Positions 51,701-60,531 are shown, counted from the stretch's first letter. The stretch: DNA of 64,000 nt from an uncultured Oribacterium sp. (GCA_946413525.1 CAMKKZ010000008.1:62001-126000); one strand, 5' to 3'. The notes: generated from the sequence alone by a model not told the origin. Numbers and translations: made by a program.

Positions 51701-52905
51701 TTTATAATTTCCGCCGTCTCCTGAATATTGGCCATGATTTCCTCCATCGGCTTATAAGCCATGGGGGACTCGTCTAATGTCGCCCGGGAAACGGAGGTCG
51801 TATAAATGCCGTCCATCGATTTCCGAAAAGCGTCCATCCCGATGCTCTCCTTTGCCTGGGACCTTGACATTAGCCTGCCCGCCCCGTGGGGCGCGGAATA
51901 ATTCCAGTCCTGGTTCCCCCTGCCCCTGCAGATAAGGGAGCCGTCCCGCATGTTCATGGGAATCAGGATGAGCTCGTCTTTTTTGGCTGAAATGGATCCC
52001 TTCCGGAGGATCATGTCGTTGGTATCAATATAATTATGCACAGTCTGGAACGAATCCTCCGCATGCAGTTTCGCGTTCTTCAGGATGAGCTTCGCGATCA
52101 TCTCCCTGTTGATCCAGGCATATCGCTGCATCACCTCCATGTCATGAAGGTAATCCAAAAGCATCTGCCCTTCACAATAGGCAAACTCATAGGGGACGCT
52201 TTCAGCAGGCTTTTCTATATCCGGCTTCCATTTGGAAAGCGCCTCTTTCAGCTCTCTCTGACGGCCTGCGGCTTTCATGTTACGGATAAATGCCTCCCGC
52301 TGCTTTTTTTCCTCCTCCTTGAATGTCCGTCCCGACATGTTAAGCTCGTCAAATGCCTTCTGCTGATAATACTCCGCGACATCCTTTCCGGAACGCCTGG
52401 AACCCGTGTGAATGACCAGGAAAAGGCTTCCTTCCTCATCCTTGTCAACCTCTATGAAATGGTTCCCGCCGCCCAGGGTGCCCAGGCTCCTGTCAAAAAT
52501 CAATTCTGAAACCTTGCATCCCGTTTTCCCGAAGCACCGGAGCTCCCCGGCGGATATCTTTTCCGAAGGATTCTTCGCCTCCTCATGAATGTTCGGCCCG
52601 GAGGGGACGAATTTCCGGATCACGCTGTCAAGATTCGGGAGGTCAACGCGCTTTTCCTTAAGCCTGATCGTAAGCATCCCGCATCCGATATCGACCCCCA
52701 CAAGCCCTGGAATCACCTTGTCCCGAATCGTCATCGTGGTTCCGATCACGCAGCCGGCCCCGGCATGGCAGTCCGGCATGATCCGAATCACGGATCCGCT
52801 GCTGCTCTCCTGATTAAGAAGATTCGTCACCTGGGAAATTGTGGCATTATCCGCATTATCTGTATATATTTTTGCAGTATTGTATTTTCCACTAAGCTCA
52901 AACAT
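51652..52905 (-). CDS. rtcB: RNA-splicing ligase RtcB
   Basis: RtcB joins RNA 2',3'-cyclic phosphate ends to 5'-OH ends, using GTP and manganese. The metal ligands are in MPDCHAGAGCVIGTT, GLVGVDIGCGM, LGGGNHFIEV and HTGSRRSG; the guanylylated histidine is in APHGAGRLMSRSQAK. The protein, about 417 residues long, belongs to the short bacterial form. The frame opens at 52932, but the ATG at 52905 has GGGGAGGC at the right distance and gives the usual MFELSGKYNTAKIYT start. No archease gene is adjacent. RtcB often has a repair role after tRNA damage by toxins. Confidence 0.95.
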   Translation of the reverse strand: MFELSGKYNTAKIYTDNADNATISQVTNLLNQESSSGSVIRIMPDCHAGAGCVIGTTMTIRDKVIPGLVGVDIGCGMLTIRLKEKRVDLPNLDSVIRKFVPSGPNIHEEAKNPSEKISAGELRCFGKTGCKVSELIFDRSLGTLGGGNHFIEVDKDEEGSLFLVIHTGSRRSGKDVAEYYQQKAFDELNMSGRTFKEEEKKQREAFIRNMKAAGRQRELKEALSKWKPDIEKPAESVPYEFAYCEGQMLLDYLHDMEVMQRYAWINREMIAKLILKNAKLHAEDSFQTVHNYIDTNDMILRKGSISAKKDELILIPMNMRDGSLICRGRGNQDWNYSAPHGAGRLMSRSQAKESIGMDAFRKSMDGIYTTSVSRATLDESPMAYKPMEEIMANIQETAEIIKVIKPIYNYKAGDESD

Positions 52906-52963
52906 AATGCCTCCCCTTTGTATTATCAACAATTTATTTGGTTTTCTAATTCACGCATTTTTT

Positions 52964-53158
52964 CCACCTGTACGGTTGCCATCCAAAGCGATATTTTGAT
53001 ACGGTTTACCGTAATCAAAATATCGCTTTGGATGAGCAACCTACCCCTAAATGAGCAAAACGATTTGCGAAGCAAATCTTTAAGCACGCGAAGCGGGCGG
53101 TTTTGCGAATTTAGGGGTATTCAGAATGGCCTTCAGGCCATTAAACCGTACAGGTGGC
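52964..53158. mobile_element. 195-bp palindromic element with 14-bp terminal inverted repeats
   Basis: The ends are CCACCTGTACGGTT and AACCGTACAGGTGG, perfectly inverted. Inside, a 21-bp perfect stem (52980-53000 with 53014-53034, core CATCCAAAGCGATATTTTGA) carries a nested ACGGT/ACCGT hairpin. A second long stem pairs CTACCCCTAAAT with ATTTAGGGGTA, and AATGGCC/GGCCATT forms a third. There is no ORF. It is either a MITE-like element or a highly structured RNA. Confidence 0.75.
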
Positions 53159-53193
53159 ATTTTTTGCAAGTATAAACTATAGGACAGGTATAT

Positions 53194-53366
53194 ACTATAG
53201 GACATGAATGTCCCTTCAGGAACATTCATGTCCGTATTTGGCGAACCCTGAAGGGGATTTGCCTTGACCCATTTACGGGGCGAGGCTAGCCACCCGGCAA
53301 TGAAGGCTTGTCCGCCAAAGGCAGATTTTGACGCGCTTTTCCTCAGAGCGCGTCAAAACCCATGCT
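53194..53366. repeat. Family B repeat with a 50-bp insertion
   Basis: The usual order of hairpins is present, but about 50 bp (CCTTGACCCATTTACGGGGC and on) are inserted between the second and third hairpin. It lies just after the aldo-keto reductase gene, whose stop codon is at 53384. Confidence 0.8.
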
Positions 53367-53383
53367 TGATGCATAGTTAATGC

Positions 53384-54517
53384 CTAACGGTCAAAATGAG
53401 CTGAAACGTCCTTCAGGAAATCAATGATTTTTATGTGCTGCGGGCACACCCCCTCGCACTGGCCGCAGGCAATGCAGTCCTTTGCCTTTCCACGTTTCGC
53501 TGCAAGAAGCGCGTAATTCGTGAAATTGATTGTCCAGCCCTTCTCCTCAAGGTTCTCCCTCATGTCCTCATTATACAGGGAGAAATACTCAGGAATCGCA
53601 ATATTCATTGGACATCCTTCCGTACAGTAATGACAGGCTGTGCAGGGCACCGTAATCTGGCCATTGATAATGTCGGCGACCTTGAAGCAAAGCTCTTTCT
53701 CCTTCTCGCTGAGAGGACGGAAGTCCTGCATATAGCCCACATTATCCTCCATCTGCGAAAGGCTGCTCATGCCGGAAAGCACCACCATGACATTCGGCAG
53801 GGAGGCGGCGAAACGGATAGCCCAGCTTGACGCGGACATTGACGGATCCTCGGAAAGGAAAAGTTCCTCCGCTTCCTTTGGAAGCCTGGCCAGCGTCCCG
53901 CCCTTGACAGGCTCCATCACGATGACCGGCTTCCCATGCTTTACGCATACTTCGTAACACGCCCGGCTTCTGACCCATTCGCTTTCCCAGTCCAGATAAT
54001 TGATCTGAAGCTGGACAAATTCCATCTCGGGATGCTCTGTCAGGATCCGGTTCAGCAGCTCCGGCTGGTCATGATAGGAAAAGCCCGCATGCCTCACAAG
54101 GCCCTTCTGCTTTTTGTCAAGGAGCCAGGAGAAGCAGTCGAATTTCTCATATGTCGGAAGCATGCCCGCTTCGATTCCATGAAGCAGGTAGTAATCGAAG
54201 TACCCGGCGCCCGTCTTCTCCAACTGTTCGTTGAAGACCTTGTCCCTGTCTTCAAAGGAATGTACAAATCCGGCATGAAGCTTTGTCGCCAGCGTAAAGG
54301 ATTCCCTGGGGTGGCGCGAAGTCAGAACCTCCTTCACGGCCCTCTCGCTGGCAAAGCCGTTGTACATCCATGCCGTGTCAAAATAAGTGAAGCCCTTTTC
54401 AAGGAACCGATCGACCATCTGCTTTACCTGTTCGATATCGATATCCGCCGCGTCCTGGGAATTCTGCGGAAGCCGCATCAGGCCAAAGCCGAGTTTCTTT
54501 TCGGGAATAAGATTCAT
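53384..54517 (-). CDS. Aldo-keto reductase with C-terminal ferredoxin domain
   Basis: A 377-residue fusion of an AKR barrel with a 2[4Fe-4S] ferredoxin-like tail. The AKR tetrad is visible: Asp and Tyr in YFDTAWMYNG, Lys in LATKLHAG and His in DYYLLHGIE. The tail has CTACHYCTEGCPMNI and CIACGQCEGVCPQHI. This type is common in anaerobes; the iron-sulphur clusters probably deliver electrons instead of, or as well as, NAD(P)H. The substrate is unknown. It stands alone between a GNAT gene and a repeat cluster. Confidence 0.93.
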   Translation of the reverse strand: MNLIPEKKLGFGLMRLPQNSQDAADIDIEQVKQMVDRFLEKGFTYFDTAWMYNGFASERAVKEVLTSRHPRESFTLATKLHAGFVHSFEDRDKVFNEQLEKTGAGYFDYYLLHGIEAGMLPTYEKFDCFSWLLDKKQKGLVRHAGFSYHDQPELLNRILTEHPEMEFVQLQINYLDWESEWVRSRACYEVCVKHGKPVIVMEPVKGGTLARLPKEAEELFLSEDPSMSASSWAIRFAASLPNVMVVLSGMSSLSQMEDNVGYMQDFRPLSEKEKELCFKVADIINGQITVPCTACHYCTEGCPMNIAIPEYFSLYNEDMRENLEEKGWTINFTNYALLAAKRGKAKDCIACGQCEGVCPQHIKIIDFLKDVSAHFDR

Positions 54518-54626
54518 TTTTTACCTCTTTTTATGACAAATTCATTGCAAAACGTCGGGAATCCATAAACTGTTCTATCTGCCCGACAAGCAAAAAGCAG
54601 TCAGGGTGACGAATATTAACGTGGAT

Positions 54627-55097
54627 CTACAACAATGTTTCCATGCCGATCTTGTACGGTTTGAATCCGAGGTTTTCGTAAAACTTAATCGCGCCTGGAT
54701 TACAATTCCATACATTCAGGGTGACATTATGACAGCCGCGTTCGCGGGCATAATTCACAATGTGTTCGCAGATCTTTCTGCCGACATGACGCCTCCTGGC
54801 CGTCTCGTCCACACAGATGTCATCAATGTATAATGTAAGTATCTCGTTCAGCAGCCTCGTGTTTTCAGGCCGCTGCATGACGCAGAAGCCATGTCCGAGA
54901 ATATGACCGTCTTCGTCCGCGACAAATACGGGTGTATCATCATTTTCAAGAATCTTCCGAAGCTCATCCTCGGTGTATTTTGTAGAAAGCTTGAACAAAT
55001 CAGGCCGTCCATCGTGATGAACCCGGTTAACCTGTTTGAGCAGCTCCATTATCGCGGGCATGTCCTGTTCACCTGCCCGCCGAACCGCAAAAGCCAT
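54627..55097 (-). CDS. GNAT-family N-acetyltransferase
   Basis: A 156-residue single GNAT domain. It has FAVRRAGEQDMPAIMELLKQ at the start, the beta-4 strand region LYIDDICVDETARRRHVGRKI with the acetyl-CoA-binding R-R-x-x-G-x-K variant, and NVWNCNPGAIKFYENLGFKPYKIGME at the end. The substrate cannot be deduced. GGGAGG lies at the boundary of a family A element upstream. Confidence 0.88.
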   Translation of the reverse strand: MAFAVRRAGEQDMPAIMELLKQVNRVHHDGRPDLFKLSTKYTEDELRKILENDDTPVFVADEDGHILGHGFCVMQRPENTRLLNEILTLYIDDICVDETARRRHVGRKICEHIVNYARERGCHNVTLNVWNCNPGAIKFYENLGFKPYKIGMETLL

Positions 55098-55107
55098 GCT
55101 ATGTCCT

Positions 55108-55176
55108 CCCTGTCAGAACGGATTTTTGCCACTCTGATTCAATTGTCAAACCAAGCAGGTTTGACCACTCTAATCT
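55108..55176 (-). repeat. Family A repeat, one diverged copy
   Basis: CCTCCCTGTCAGAACGGATT, then TTGCCACTCTGATTCAATTGTCAAACC. The first bases are the complement of the GNAT gene's Shine-Dalgarno. Confidence 0.6.
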
Positions 55177-55178
55177 CA

Positions 55179-55392
55179 TAGGTTTTGACGCGCTTCAAGG
55201 AAAAGCGCGTCAAAATCCTCCCTTCGGTCGGACAAATCCCTTCGGGATTCGCCAAGTACGGACATGAATGTTCCTGAAGGAACATTCATGTCCTATAGGT
55301 TTTGACGCGCTCCAAGGAAAAGCGCGTCAAAATCCTCCCTTCGGTCGGACAAATCCCTTTGGGATTCGCCATGTACGGACATTCCGAAATGC
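55179..55392. repeat. Family B repeat, one full and one truncated copy (reverse orientation)
   Basis: Copy 1 (about 55179-55295) and copy 2 (about 55296-55392) both begin TAGGTTTTGACGCGCT. Copy 2 lacks the last hairpin (GACATGAATG...). They are nearly identical to each other and to 41809-41926, which suggests recent copying. Confidence 0.85.
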
Positions 55393-55404
55393 CCGCCGAG
55401 CAAA

Positions 55405-56973
55405 TCAGCTTGTTTCACAGAAACGAAAATCATCGATTTCCCTCACCACGTCGATCACGCTGCCATCCCTGGCTTCGATCATCGCGACGACGCGGTCCTT
55501 GAACCTGATTGCTTCCGGAGTGCCAATGATGGAATAGGCGATGTCGCGAAGCTTTTCAATGGGCACGATGGGAAGTCCGGAATCCCGGTAAACCTCCACA
55601 AGATCCTTCCTCCGGGGGTTGATGGCAATGCCGTAATCCGTGACGAGTATGTCCACATTCTCCCCCGGTGTCACAACGGTCGTGACCCTGTCGCAAACCG
55701 TGGCGATCCGGCCCCGCATCAAAGGGGCAATGATAATAGCGCATTTCGCGCCGGCGGCCGTATCCGGATGACCCCCCGGAGCCCCTCTCAGTATGCCGTC
55801 CGAACCGGTCGTCACGTTCACATTGAAGTCCGTGTCGATTTCCAGAGCCCCCAGAATCACGAAATCCAGCTTATTCACATAGGCTCCCTTGTTCATAGGA
55901 TTGGCATATTCCGAGGTGGAAATTTCGAAATGCCTTGGATTGTTCCGCAGCGACTCGATGGAGGCCGCGTCAAAGCATTGGGCATCCACAATCGTCCGTA
56001 CAAAGCCGTCTTCCAGAAGCTCGCACATGGGCTTTGTAATGCCGCCAATCGCAAAGCTCATCGTGATACCCTTTTCCTTCAGGATGGGGCGGAGCATCAT
56101 GTTCACCGCAAGGGAAGCGCCTCCGCCGCCGGTCTGGAAGGAAAAGCCTTCCTTGAAATAAGGGGAAAGCCGCATGACCTCGGCACAGTATTCTGCCATC
56201 ATGAGCTCCCGGGCGTCCTTGGTAAGGCGTATCACATTGCTGACAATTCCGGCCGGGTTTCCTATGCTGTCCACCTCCAGGACATAATCCACATGTGTCA
56301 TGGAAATGCTTGCGGGCAGGTTCGGGAAGGGCTTCAGACAGTCCGTGATCACAACCACTTTATCCGCGTATTCCGCATCGACCATGGAATAGGACAGGAC
56401 GCCGCAATCCGACTTTCCGCCCAGGGCGGAGGCGTTTCCATACTCATCGGAAACGGGCGCGCCGATAAAGGCAATGTCAATGTGCACATCCCCTTCTTCT
56501 ATGGCCCGGACCCTGCCGCCATGTGAACGGATGACCGCGGGATTTTTCAGCCTCCCCCGGGATATCATTTCCCCAATCCTGCTTCGGACGCCGGAGGTCT
56601 GGATGCCGGTCACGGTTCCCTTTTCAATGAGGTCTGCCACCGGATCGTGGGCTGCCCCCAGGGAGCTCGCGCATATGGTAATATCCTTTATGCCCATCCG
56701 GTCAACCTCCCGCATGACCATGTTGACAACCTTGTCGCCATCCCGGAAATGATGGTGAAAGGAAAGGACCATGCCGTCCCTTATGCCGCATTTCTCCAGC
56801 GCCTCCCTGACGGAGCCTACCAGCTTGGACTTTCCGGGATCCATATAATTTCGCACCACGGGCGCAGCTTTTTTATAAGTCTCTTCACTTCTTTCCAGCG
56901 ACCCGGCAAAGGCCCTTTTCCCAAAACGTTCCAGCAATTCATCCGGAATTTCCCTTCCGACAGCATTTTTCAT
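55405..56973 (-). CDS. citF: Citrate lyase alpha subunit (citrate CoA-transferase)
   Basis: CitF transfers the acyl-carrier prosthetic group onto citrate in the citrate lyase complex. The 522-residue protein starts MKNAVGREIPDELLERFG and contains MVLSFHHHFRDGDKVVN, GGRVRAIEEGDVHIDIAFIGAP, CLKPFPNLPASISMTHVDYV and FSFQTGGGGASLAVNMM, all typical of CitF. Length fits. The beta (citE) and gamma (citD) subunits and the accessory citC/X/G genes, normally in one operon, are not in the window. Either they lie elsewhere or this copy has another CoA-transferase role. Confidence 0.92.
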   Translation of the reverse strand: MKNAVGREIPDELLERFGKRAFAGSLERSEETYKKAAPVVRNYMDPGKSKLVGSVREALEKCGIRDGMVLSFHHHFRDGDKVVNMVMREVDRMGIKDITICASSLGAAHDPVADLIEKGTVTGIQTSGVRSRIGEMISRGRLKNPAVIRSHGGRVRAIEEGDVHIDIAFIGAPVSDEYGNASALGGKSDCGVLSYSMVDAEYADKVVVITDCLKPFPNLPASISMTHVDYVLEVDSIGNPAGIVSNVIRLTKDARELMMAEYCAEVMRLSPYFKEGFSFQTGGGGASLAVNMMLRPILKEKGITMSFAIGGITKPMCELLEDGFVRTIVDAQCFDAASIESLRNNPRHFEISTSEYANPMNKGAYVNKLDFVILGALEIDTDFNVNVTTGSDGILRGAPGGHPDTAAGAKCAIIIAPLMRGRIATVCDRVTTVVTPGENVDILVTDYGIAINPRRKDLVEVYRDSGLPIVPIEKLRDIAYSIIGTPEAIRFKDRVVAMIEARDGSVIDVVREIDDFRFCETS

Positions 56974-57047
56974 ATTATCCCCTTTTTCCAGGAGGCTTTG
57001 CAGCCCTCCTTTTCTTCTATTCCTTCCATCATCAATTTCATATCCCA

Positions 57048-57215
57048 GCGTTTTCCTGCCGGCAATCTTATCATTTATTCTGTCGTTTTCCTGCTATCTA
57101 TCTTATCATTTATCCTGTCGTTTTCCTGCCATCTACTTTACATTTATCCTGTCGTTTTCCTGCTATCTACTTTTCATTTATCCTGTCGTTTTCCTGTCAT
57201 CTATCTCATCATTTT
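57048..57215. repeat. 35-bp tandem repeat (VNTR) upstream of citF
   Basis: Four to five copies of a unit TCATTTATCCTGTCGTTTTC + CTGCTATCTATCT with only point differences and no unique spacers. It fills most of the gap between the CARF-HEPN-like gene and citF (56974-57295), so it may affect citF expression. It is not a CRISPR array. Confidence 0.8.
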
Positions 57216-57295
57216 ATTATCCCACGTAATTTTCGTTTCAGCCGAAGCATAGGCGCTGGCATTCTGATCTGCTGTCTCTATAATCTCTATTGCCT

Positions 57296-59152
57296 TCAGT
57301 ATTTCCTTTTGAATCTCATGTGCTCCGCAGCTTTCCGGACATCGTTGCCGGTAATGGTGACGACGTGCGGCTTTTTGTTCCTTACCTCCGCCATGGCTTT
57401 TTCATAGCTCTGGATGAAGAAATCAATACTGTCCTTCACCCAGGCCAAAACGGAGCTTTCTTCGTTATACGATAAGGCCAGGCGGTTCATGGCCACCATG
57501 TCCGTTTCGGCGTGATTAATTTTGTTGCGCACATCGCCAATATGATAATACGCGAACAAAAGATTCCGCAGAGTTTCCATACTGTCACAGGCCGTAAAGC
57601 CTGTAATCAGTGAGGGATTCTTATTCTCGACGGACTGCGTCCTCAAGGCGGCGTACACACGCTGCGGATCCTCGCCCCGGGCGCCCAGGCCCCTGGCCCC
57701 TGAACGGTCATAAGTTTTGATGAAATAGTGATCAACATTATCTATTTTATAGTATTCATAGGGCTTTAGCTTCAGCCTCTGCCGCGCGAACTGCCGCGTG
57801 ACATACTCCGCATTTTTCTCATCGTCGCAGTAATAGAATACTCCGGAATTCACCAGATTCTCCGGGGTCTTGGCTTCGATCAGTGTCAGCGTCTGCTGGT
57901 AAAACTGATGCCGATAAGCCCACTTCACCATATCAATAAAGGGAATATCGCCGCTGCCCTCCAAAAGTACGCCATAATCCTCCCGGATACTTTCGGCAAT
58001 CACGCTGAAAAGCATGCCATAGTATCCGAATTCCCGCCATAGCTTTTTGCTCCTGAACAGCTCCCGCAGACGGAGAATGCCGTCCTCCACCTCAGTTACA
58101 TTGCACATGGAAAGTCCCACATCCACATGGCGCATGGCATAAATCATTCCGGCAATGCTCTCGTTGCGTTCCCCGCTCTTTGTCCAAATATCAACGATCA
58201 TGTCCGCCCTTCCGTAATTCAGGAAGGAACGAATCGCGTGGATCAGCTCCGTGACGCCGAAGCAGTAAGTGTAATCGCTTATGCTCCCGGCCATACTTTG
58301 CAAGAGACTTCGTACCGCGAATATCTTTTTCAGGTGAACGCCGCCCGCCGGCATGGAGACAAGGATATCCAGCATGCTCATGACGATAAAGCTGTTCGCG
58401 GCATTATCGCTGTTCAGCGAAACATACAGATTGATGTCCTCTTCATCCCTGACGATTGATTTTTCCATCATCATCATGCTGTCAACCCACTGCCCGCTTT
58501 CTTCCATTTGCTCCTCCGGAATAAGGCAGAGAGTGATTCCCTCATTGACTGGCAGAAGCTCCAGCTTTGCGGAGGGCTTCAAAGCCGAATACAGATAATT
58601 CTTTGCCCATTGCATACAGGAGTCCGGGTTATCCCGAAAGTCCGGGAAGGCTTTCATAAACGCGTCGAGGAAAGACTCATAAATCTGATCGCTTTGCACA
58701 ATCGCATCAAACAGCCGGTTGAACTTTTTGTTCTTCAACTCGGCATTTTGCTCCTGAAAATCACGGAAAAAACGAATCAGCTTCCCCCGTAATTCCTCAG
58801 GCAGGCGTTCAGCTTCCGCCTTTAGGTCCAGATCCAGCTCATCAGCAAACTGCGCCATCCTGTATTGCAAAAGCCTGTAAGTGGAGAACGATTCCTTTTC
58901 CTTCGAATAAAGGGCGCTTCCGCGCTTGATTGGGACAGGGTTCAAATCGTCCTTTTCATCATAGGAACAGTTTTCGCCGATGACAATAATCTCATCGATA
59001 TCATAGCGGGCCAGTATGGCCTTGATGCCGGCTTCCGCATCCAGAACAGCGTCACAGTAATCATATCCGAATTCGTTCTGAATGGAATAATATCGAACTG
59101 GCAGATCATGTTCCGCGATGCTCAGAGAAGTCAAAAGAATATTTCTCGCCAT
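57296..59152 (-). CDS. Solitary CARF-HEPN-type protein (Csx1/Csm6/TM1812-like)
   Basis: I read this 618-residue protein as a relative of type III CRISPR accessory ribonucleases. The N-terminal part (MARNILLTSLSIAEHDLPVRYY, then AILARYDIDEIIVIGENCSY) has the strand-loop order of TM1812-type CARF domains, which bind cyclic oligoadenylate. Further on, INLYVSLNSDNAANSFIVMSML occupies the place of the second CARF motif. The C-terminal region is helical and contains RNKINH (Arg542 to His547), the R-x4-H motif of HEPN RNases. A Gly/Arg repeat (RSGARGLGARGED) lies between. No cas gene or CRISPR array is in the window. GGGGAGG at the edge of a family A repeat serves as Shine-Dalgarno. Confidence 0.65.
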   Translation of the reverse strand: MARNILLTSLSIAEHDLPVRYYSIQNEFGYDYCDAVLDAEAGIKAILARYDIDEIIVIGENCSYDEKDDLNPVPIKRGSALYSKEKESFSTYRLLQYRMAQFADELDLDLKAEAERLPEELRGKLIRFFRDFQEQNAELKNKKFNRLFDAIVQSDQIYESFLDAFMKAFPDFRDNPDSCMQWAKNYLYSALKPSAKLELLPVNEGITLCLIPEEQMEESGQWVDSMMMMEKSIVRDEEDINLYVSLNSDNAANSFIVMSMLDILVSMPAGGVHLKKIFAVRSLLQSMAGSISDYTYCFGVTELIHAIRSFLNYGRADMIVDIWTKSGERNESIAGMIYAMRHVDVGLSMCNVTEVEDGILRLRELFRSKKLWREFGYYGMLFSVIAESIREDYGVLLEGSGDIPFIDMVKWAYRHQFYQQTLTLIEAKTPENLVNSGVFYYCDDEKNAEYVTRQFARQRLKLKPYEYYKIDNVDHYFIKTYDRSGARGLGARGEDPQRVYAALRTQSVENKNPSLITGFTACDSMETLRNLLFAYYHIGDVRNKINHAETDMVAMNRLALSYNEESSVLAWVKDSIDFFIQSYEKAMAEVRNKKPHVVTITGNDVRKAAEHMRFKRKY

Positions 59153-59162
59153 AGTTCCAATC

Positions 59163-59385
59163 CTCCCCTATTAAAGTGGTTCTTTGCTATTTTAATTGCC
59201 AGCAAACAGCTACGGTATTGCAAGCTACATGGCTCCTATATTAAAGTGGTATTTTGACCGCTTTAATTTCTGACTAACAGCCGCGGTATTGCAAGCTACA
59301 TGGCTCCTATATTAAAGTGGTTTTTACCGCATTAATTCCTGACTTACAGATGCGATATCGCCCGCTATATGGCTCCTATATCCTT
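59163..59385 (-). repeat. Family A repeat, three tandem copies upstream of the CARF-HEPN-like gene
   Basis: Three copies of about 72 bp, each with CTATATTAAAGTGGT or a variant and GGTATTGCAAGCTACATGGC. In minus-strand sense the second gives ATTAAAGCGGT/ACCACTTTAAT. The outermost copy supplies the ribosome binding site region of the CARF-HEPN-like gene; the far end adjoins the stop codon of the SpoU-family gene. Confidence 0.85.
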
Positions 59386-60227
59386 CCAGGCCGCAGTTCC
59401 CAGAAGGTCACGGCGGCGGCCGCCGCAACGTTCAGGGAATCCACGCCGTTTGACATGGGGATGCGTACGGAATAATCACATTGGGCCAGCGTCTCATCGC
59501 ACAGGCCTTCCCCTTCCGTTCCCAATAGGATGGCAAGCTTTTCCTCTGACCTCAGCTTCCCGCCAATCCCGTCCAAATCTTCTCCGCCCAGGGCCATGGC
59601 CACGGAACGGAAGCCTTCCCGGCGAAGAAGCCCCATACCGCCCGCGGGCCATCCGCCGCCTCGCTTCCCAGCATAAGTCCACGGAACCTGGAACACCGTC
59701 CCCATGCTGACCCTTGCGGCCCTCCTGTAAAGAGGATCCGTGCAGCCGGGCGAAAGAAGGACGGCGTCGATGGAGAGCGCGGCGGCCGAACGGAATATGG
59801 CTCCAAGGTTAATTGGATTCTCCACATTTTCCATTATGGCAATTCGCTTTTTCCCTTGCAGCAGCTCTTCCTGGGCAGGCAGGCTTCTCCTTTCCATTAT
59901 GGCCAGCATCCCGTGGGTCATACGGCATCCGGCAATTTCCGCAATGCCATCCTCCGACGCCAGGTAAACGGGCAAGGTGCCCGTTGCTGCCACGCCGAGC
60001 ACCTTCTCCACCGCTCCATTATCCAGCAGCTTTTTGTCGGAAAGCATGGCGTGAAGACGATATCCGGCTGAAAGCGCGCGCATAATCACGTTCGGCGTTT
60101 CCGCCACAAAGAAGCCGGGCTCCGGCTCCCGGCAATGCTTCAGCCTGCTCTCATGCCTGGAGGAAAAGGCTTCCATCTCCTCCTGCCCCATCTCGCTTGC
60201 GTCATGAATTTCAGCCCTCATGGACAT
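59376..60227 (-). CDS. TrmH/SpoU-family RNA 2'-O-methyltransferase
   Basis: A 283-residue SPOUT methyltransferase. An N-terminal substrate-recognition region (MRALSAGYRLHAMLSDKKLL) precedes the SPOUT core: motif 1 ENVENPINLGAIFRSAAALS, motif 2 AILLGTEGEGL and motif 3 VRIPMSNGVDSLNVAAAAAV. This is the tRNA/rRNA 2'-O-methyltransferase family, but the modified nucleotide is not deduced. The 5' end, including the first codons and the ribosome binding site, lies within a 113-bp tandem duplication. Confidence 0.9.
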   Translation of the reverse strand: MSMRAEIHDASEMGQEEMEAFSSRHESRLKHCREPEPGFFVAETPNVIMRALSAGYRLHAMLSDKKLLDNGAVEKVLGVAATGTLPVYLASEDGIAEIAGCRMTHGMLAIMERRSLPAQEELLQGKKRIAIMENVENPINLGAIFRSAAALSIDAVLLSPGCTDPLYRRAARVSMGTVFQVPWTYAGKRGGGWPAGGMGLLRREGFRSVAMALGGEDLDGIGGKLRSEEKLAILLGTEGEGLCDETLAQCDYSVRIPMSNGVDSLNVAAAAAVTFWELRPGRI

Positions 60228-60426
60228 GCGTATTCCCCTCCGGATCCTTTTTCATCCCGCTTAAGTCATTAGTCACAGCCCTTATGGACATTCGCGTTAC
60301 CCTTCAATTTTTCGTCATGAATTTCAGCCTTCATGAACATGCCCATTCCCCTCCGGATCCTTTTTCATCCCGCTTAAGTCATTAGTCACAGCCCTTATGG
60401 ACATTCGCGTTACCCTTCAATTCCTA
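60201..60426. repeat. 113-bp tandem duplication covering the SpoU-family gene start
   Basis: GTCATGAATTTCAGCC occurs at 60201 and 60314, and the following 100 bp are nearly identical, including CTCCGGATCCTTTTTCATCC and CAGCCCTTATGGACATTCGC. The second copy holds a dead start (M-F-M-K-A-E-I-H-D and stop) above the real one. The rest of the gap to 60531 has no gene. Confidence 0.85.
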
Positions 60427-60531
60427 TCTCATCCCGCCTTCCTTCAAAAAGCGCTTACCGTAATGCTTTTGATGCTTGTGAGGATATTGAGGATTTTGAC
60501 AATATCTTTGCCCAGCAAATATTCCATTCTA

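Noticed and set aside
57048..57215. Regular repeats that might be a CRISPR array near the CARF-HEPN-like gene
   Set aside because: The 35-bp units are contiguous, with no unique spacers. No repeat-spacer pattern was found anywhere in the window.
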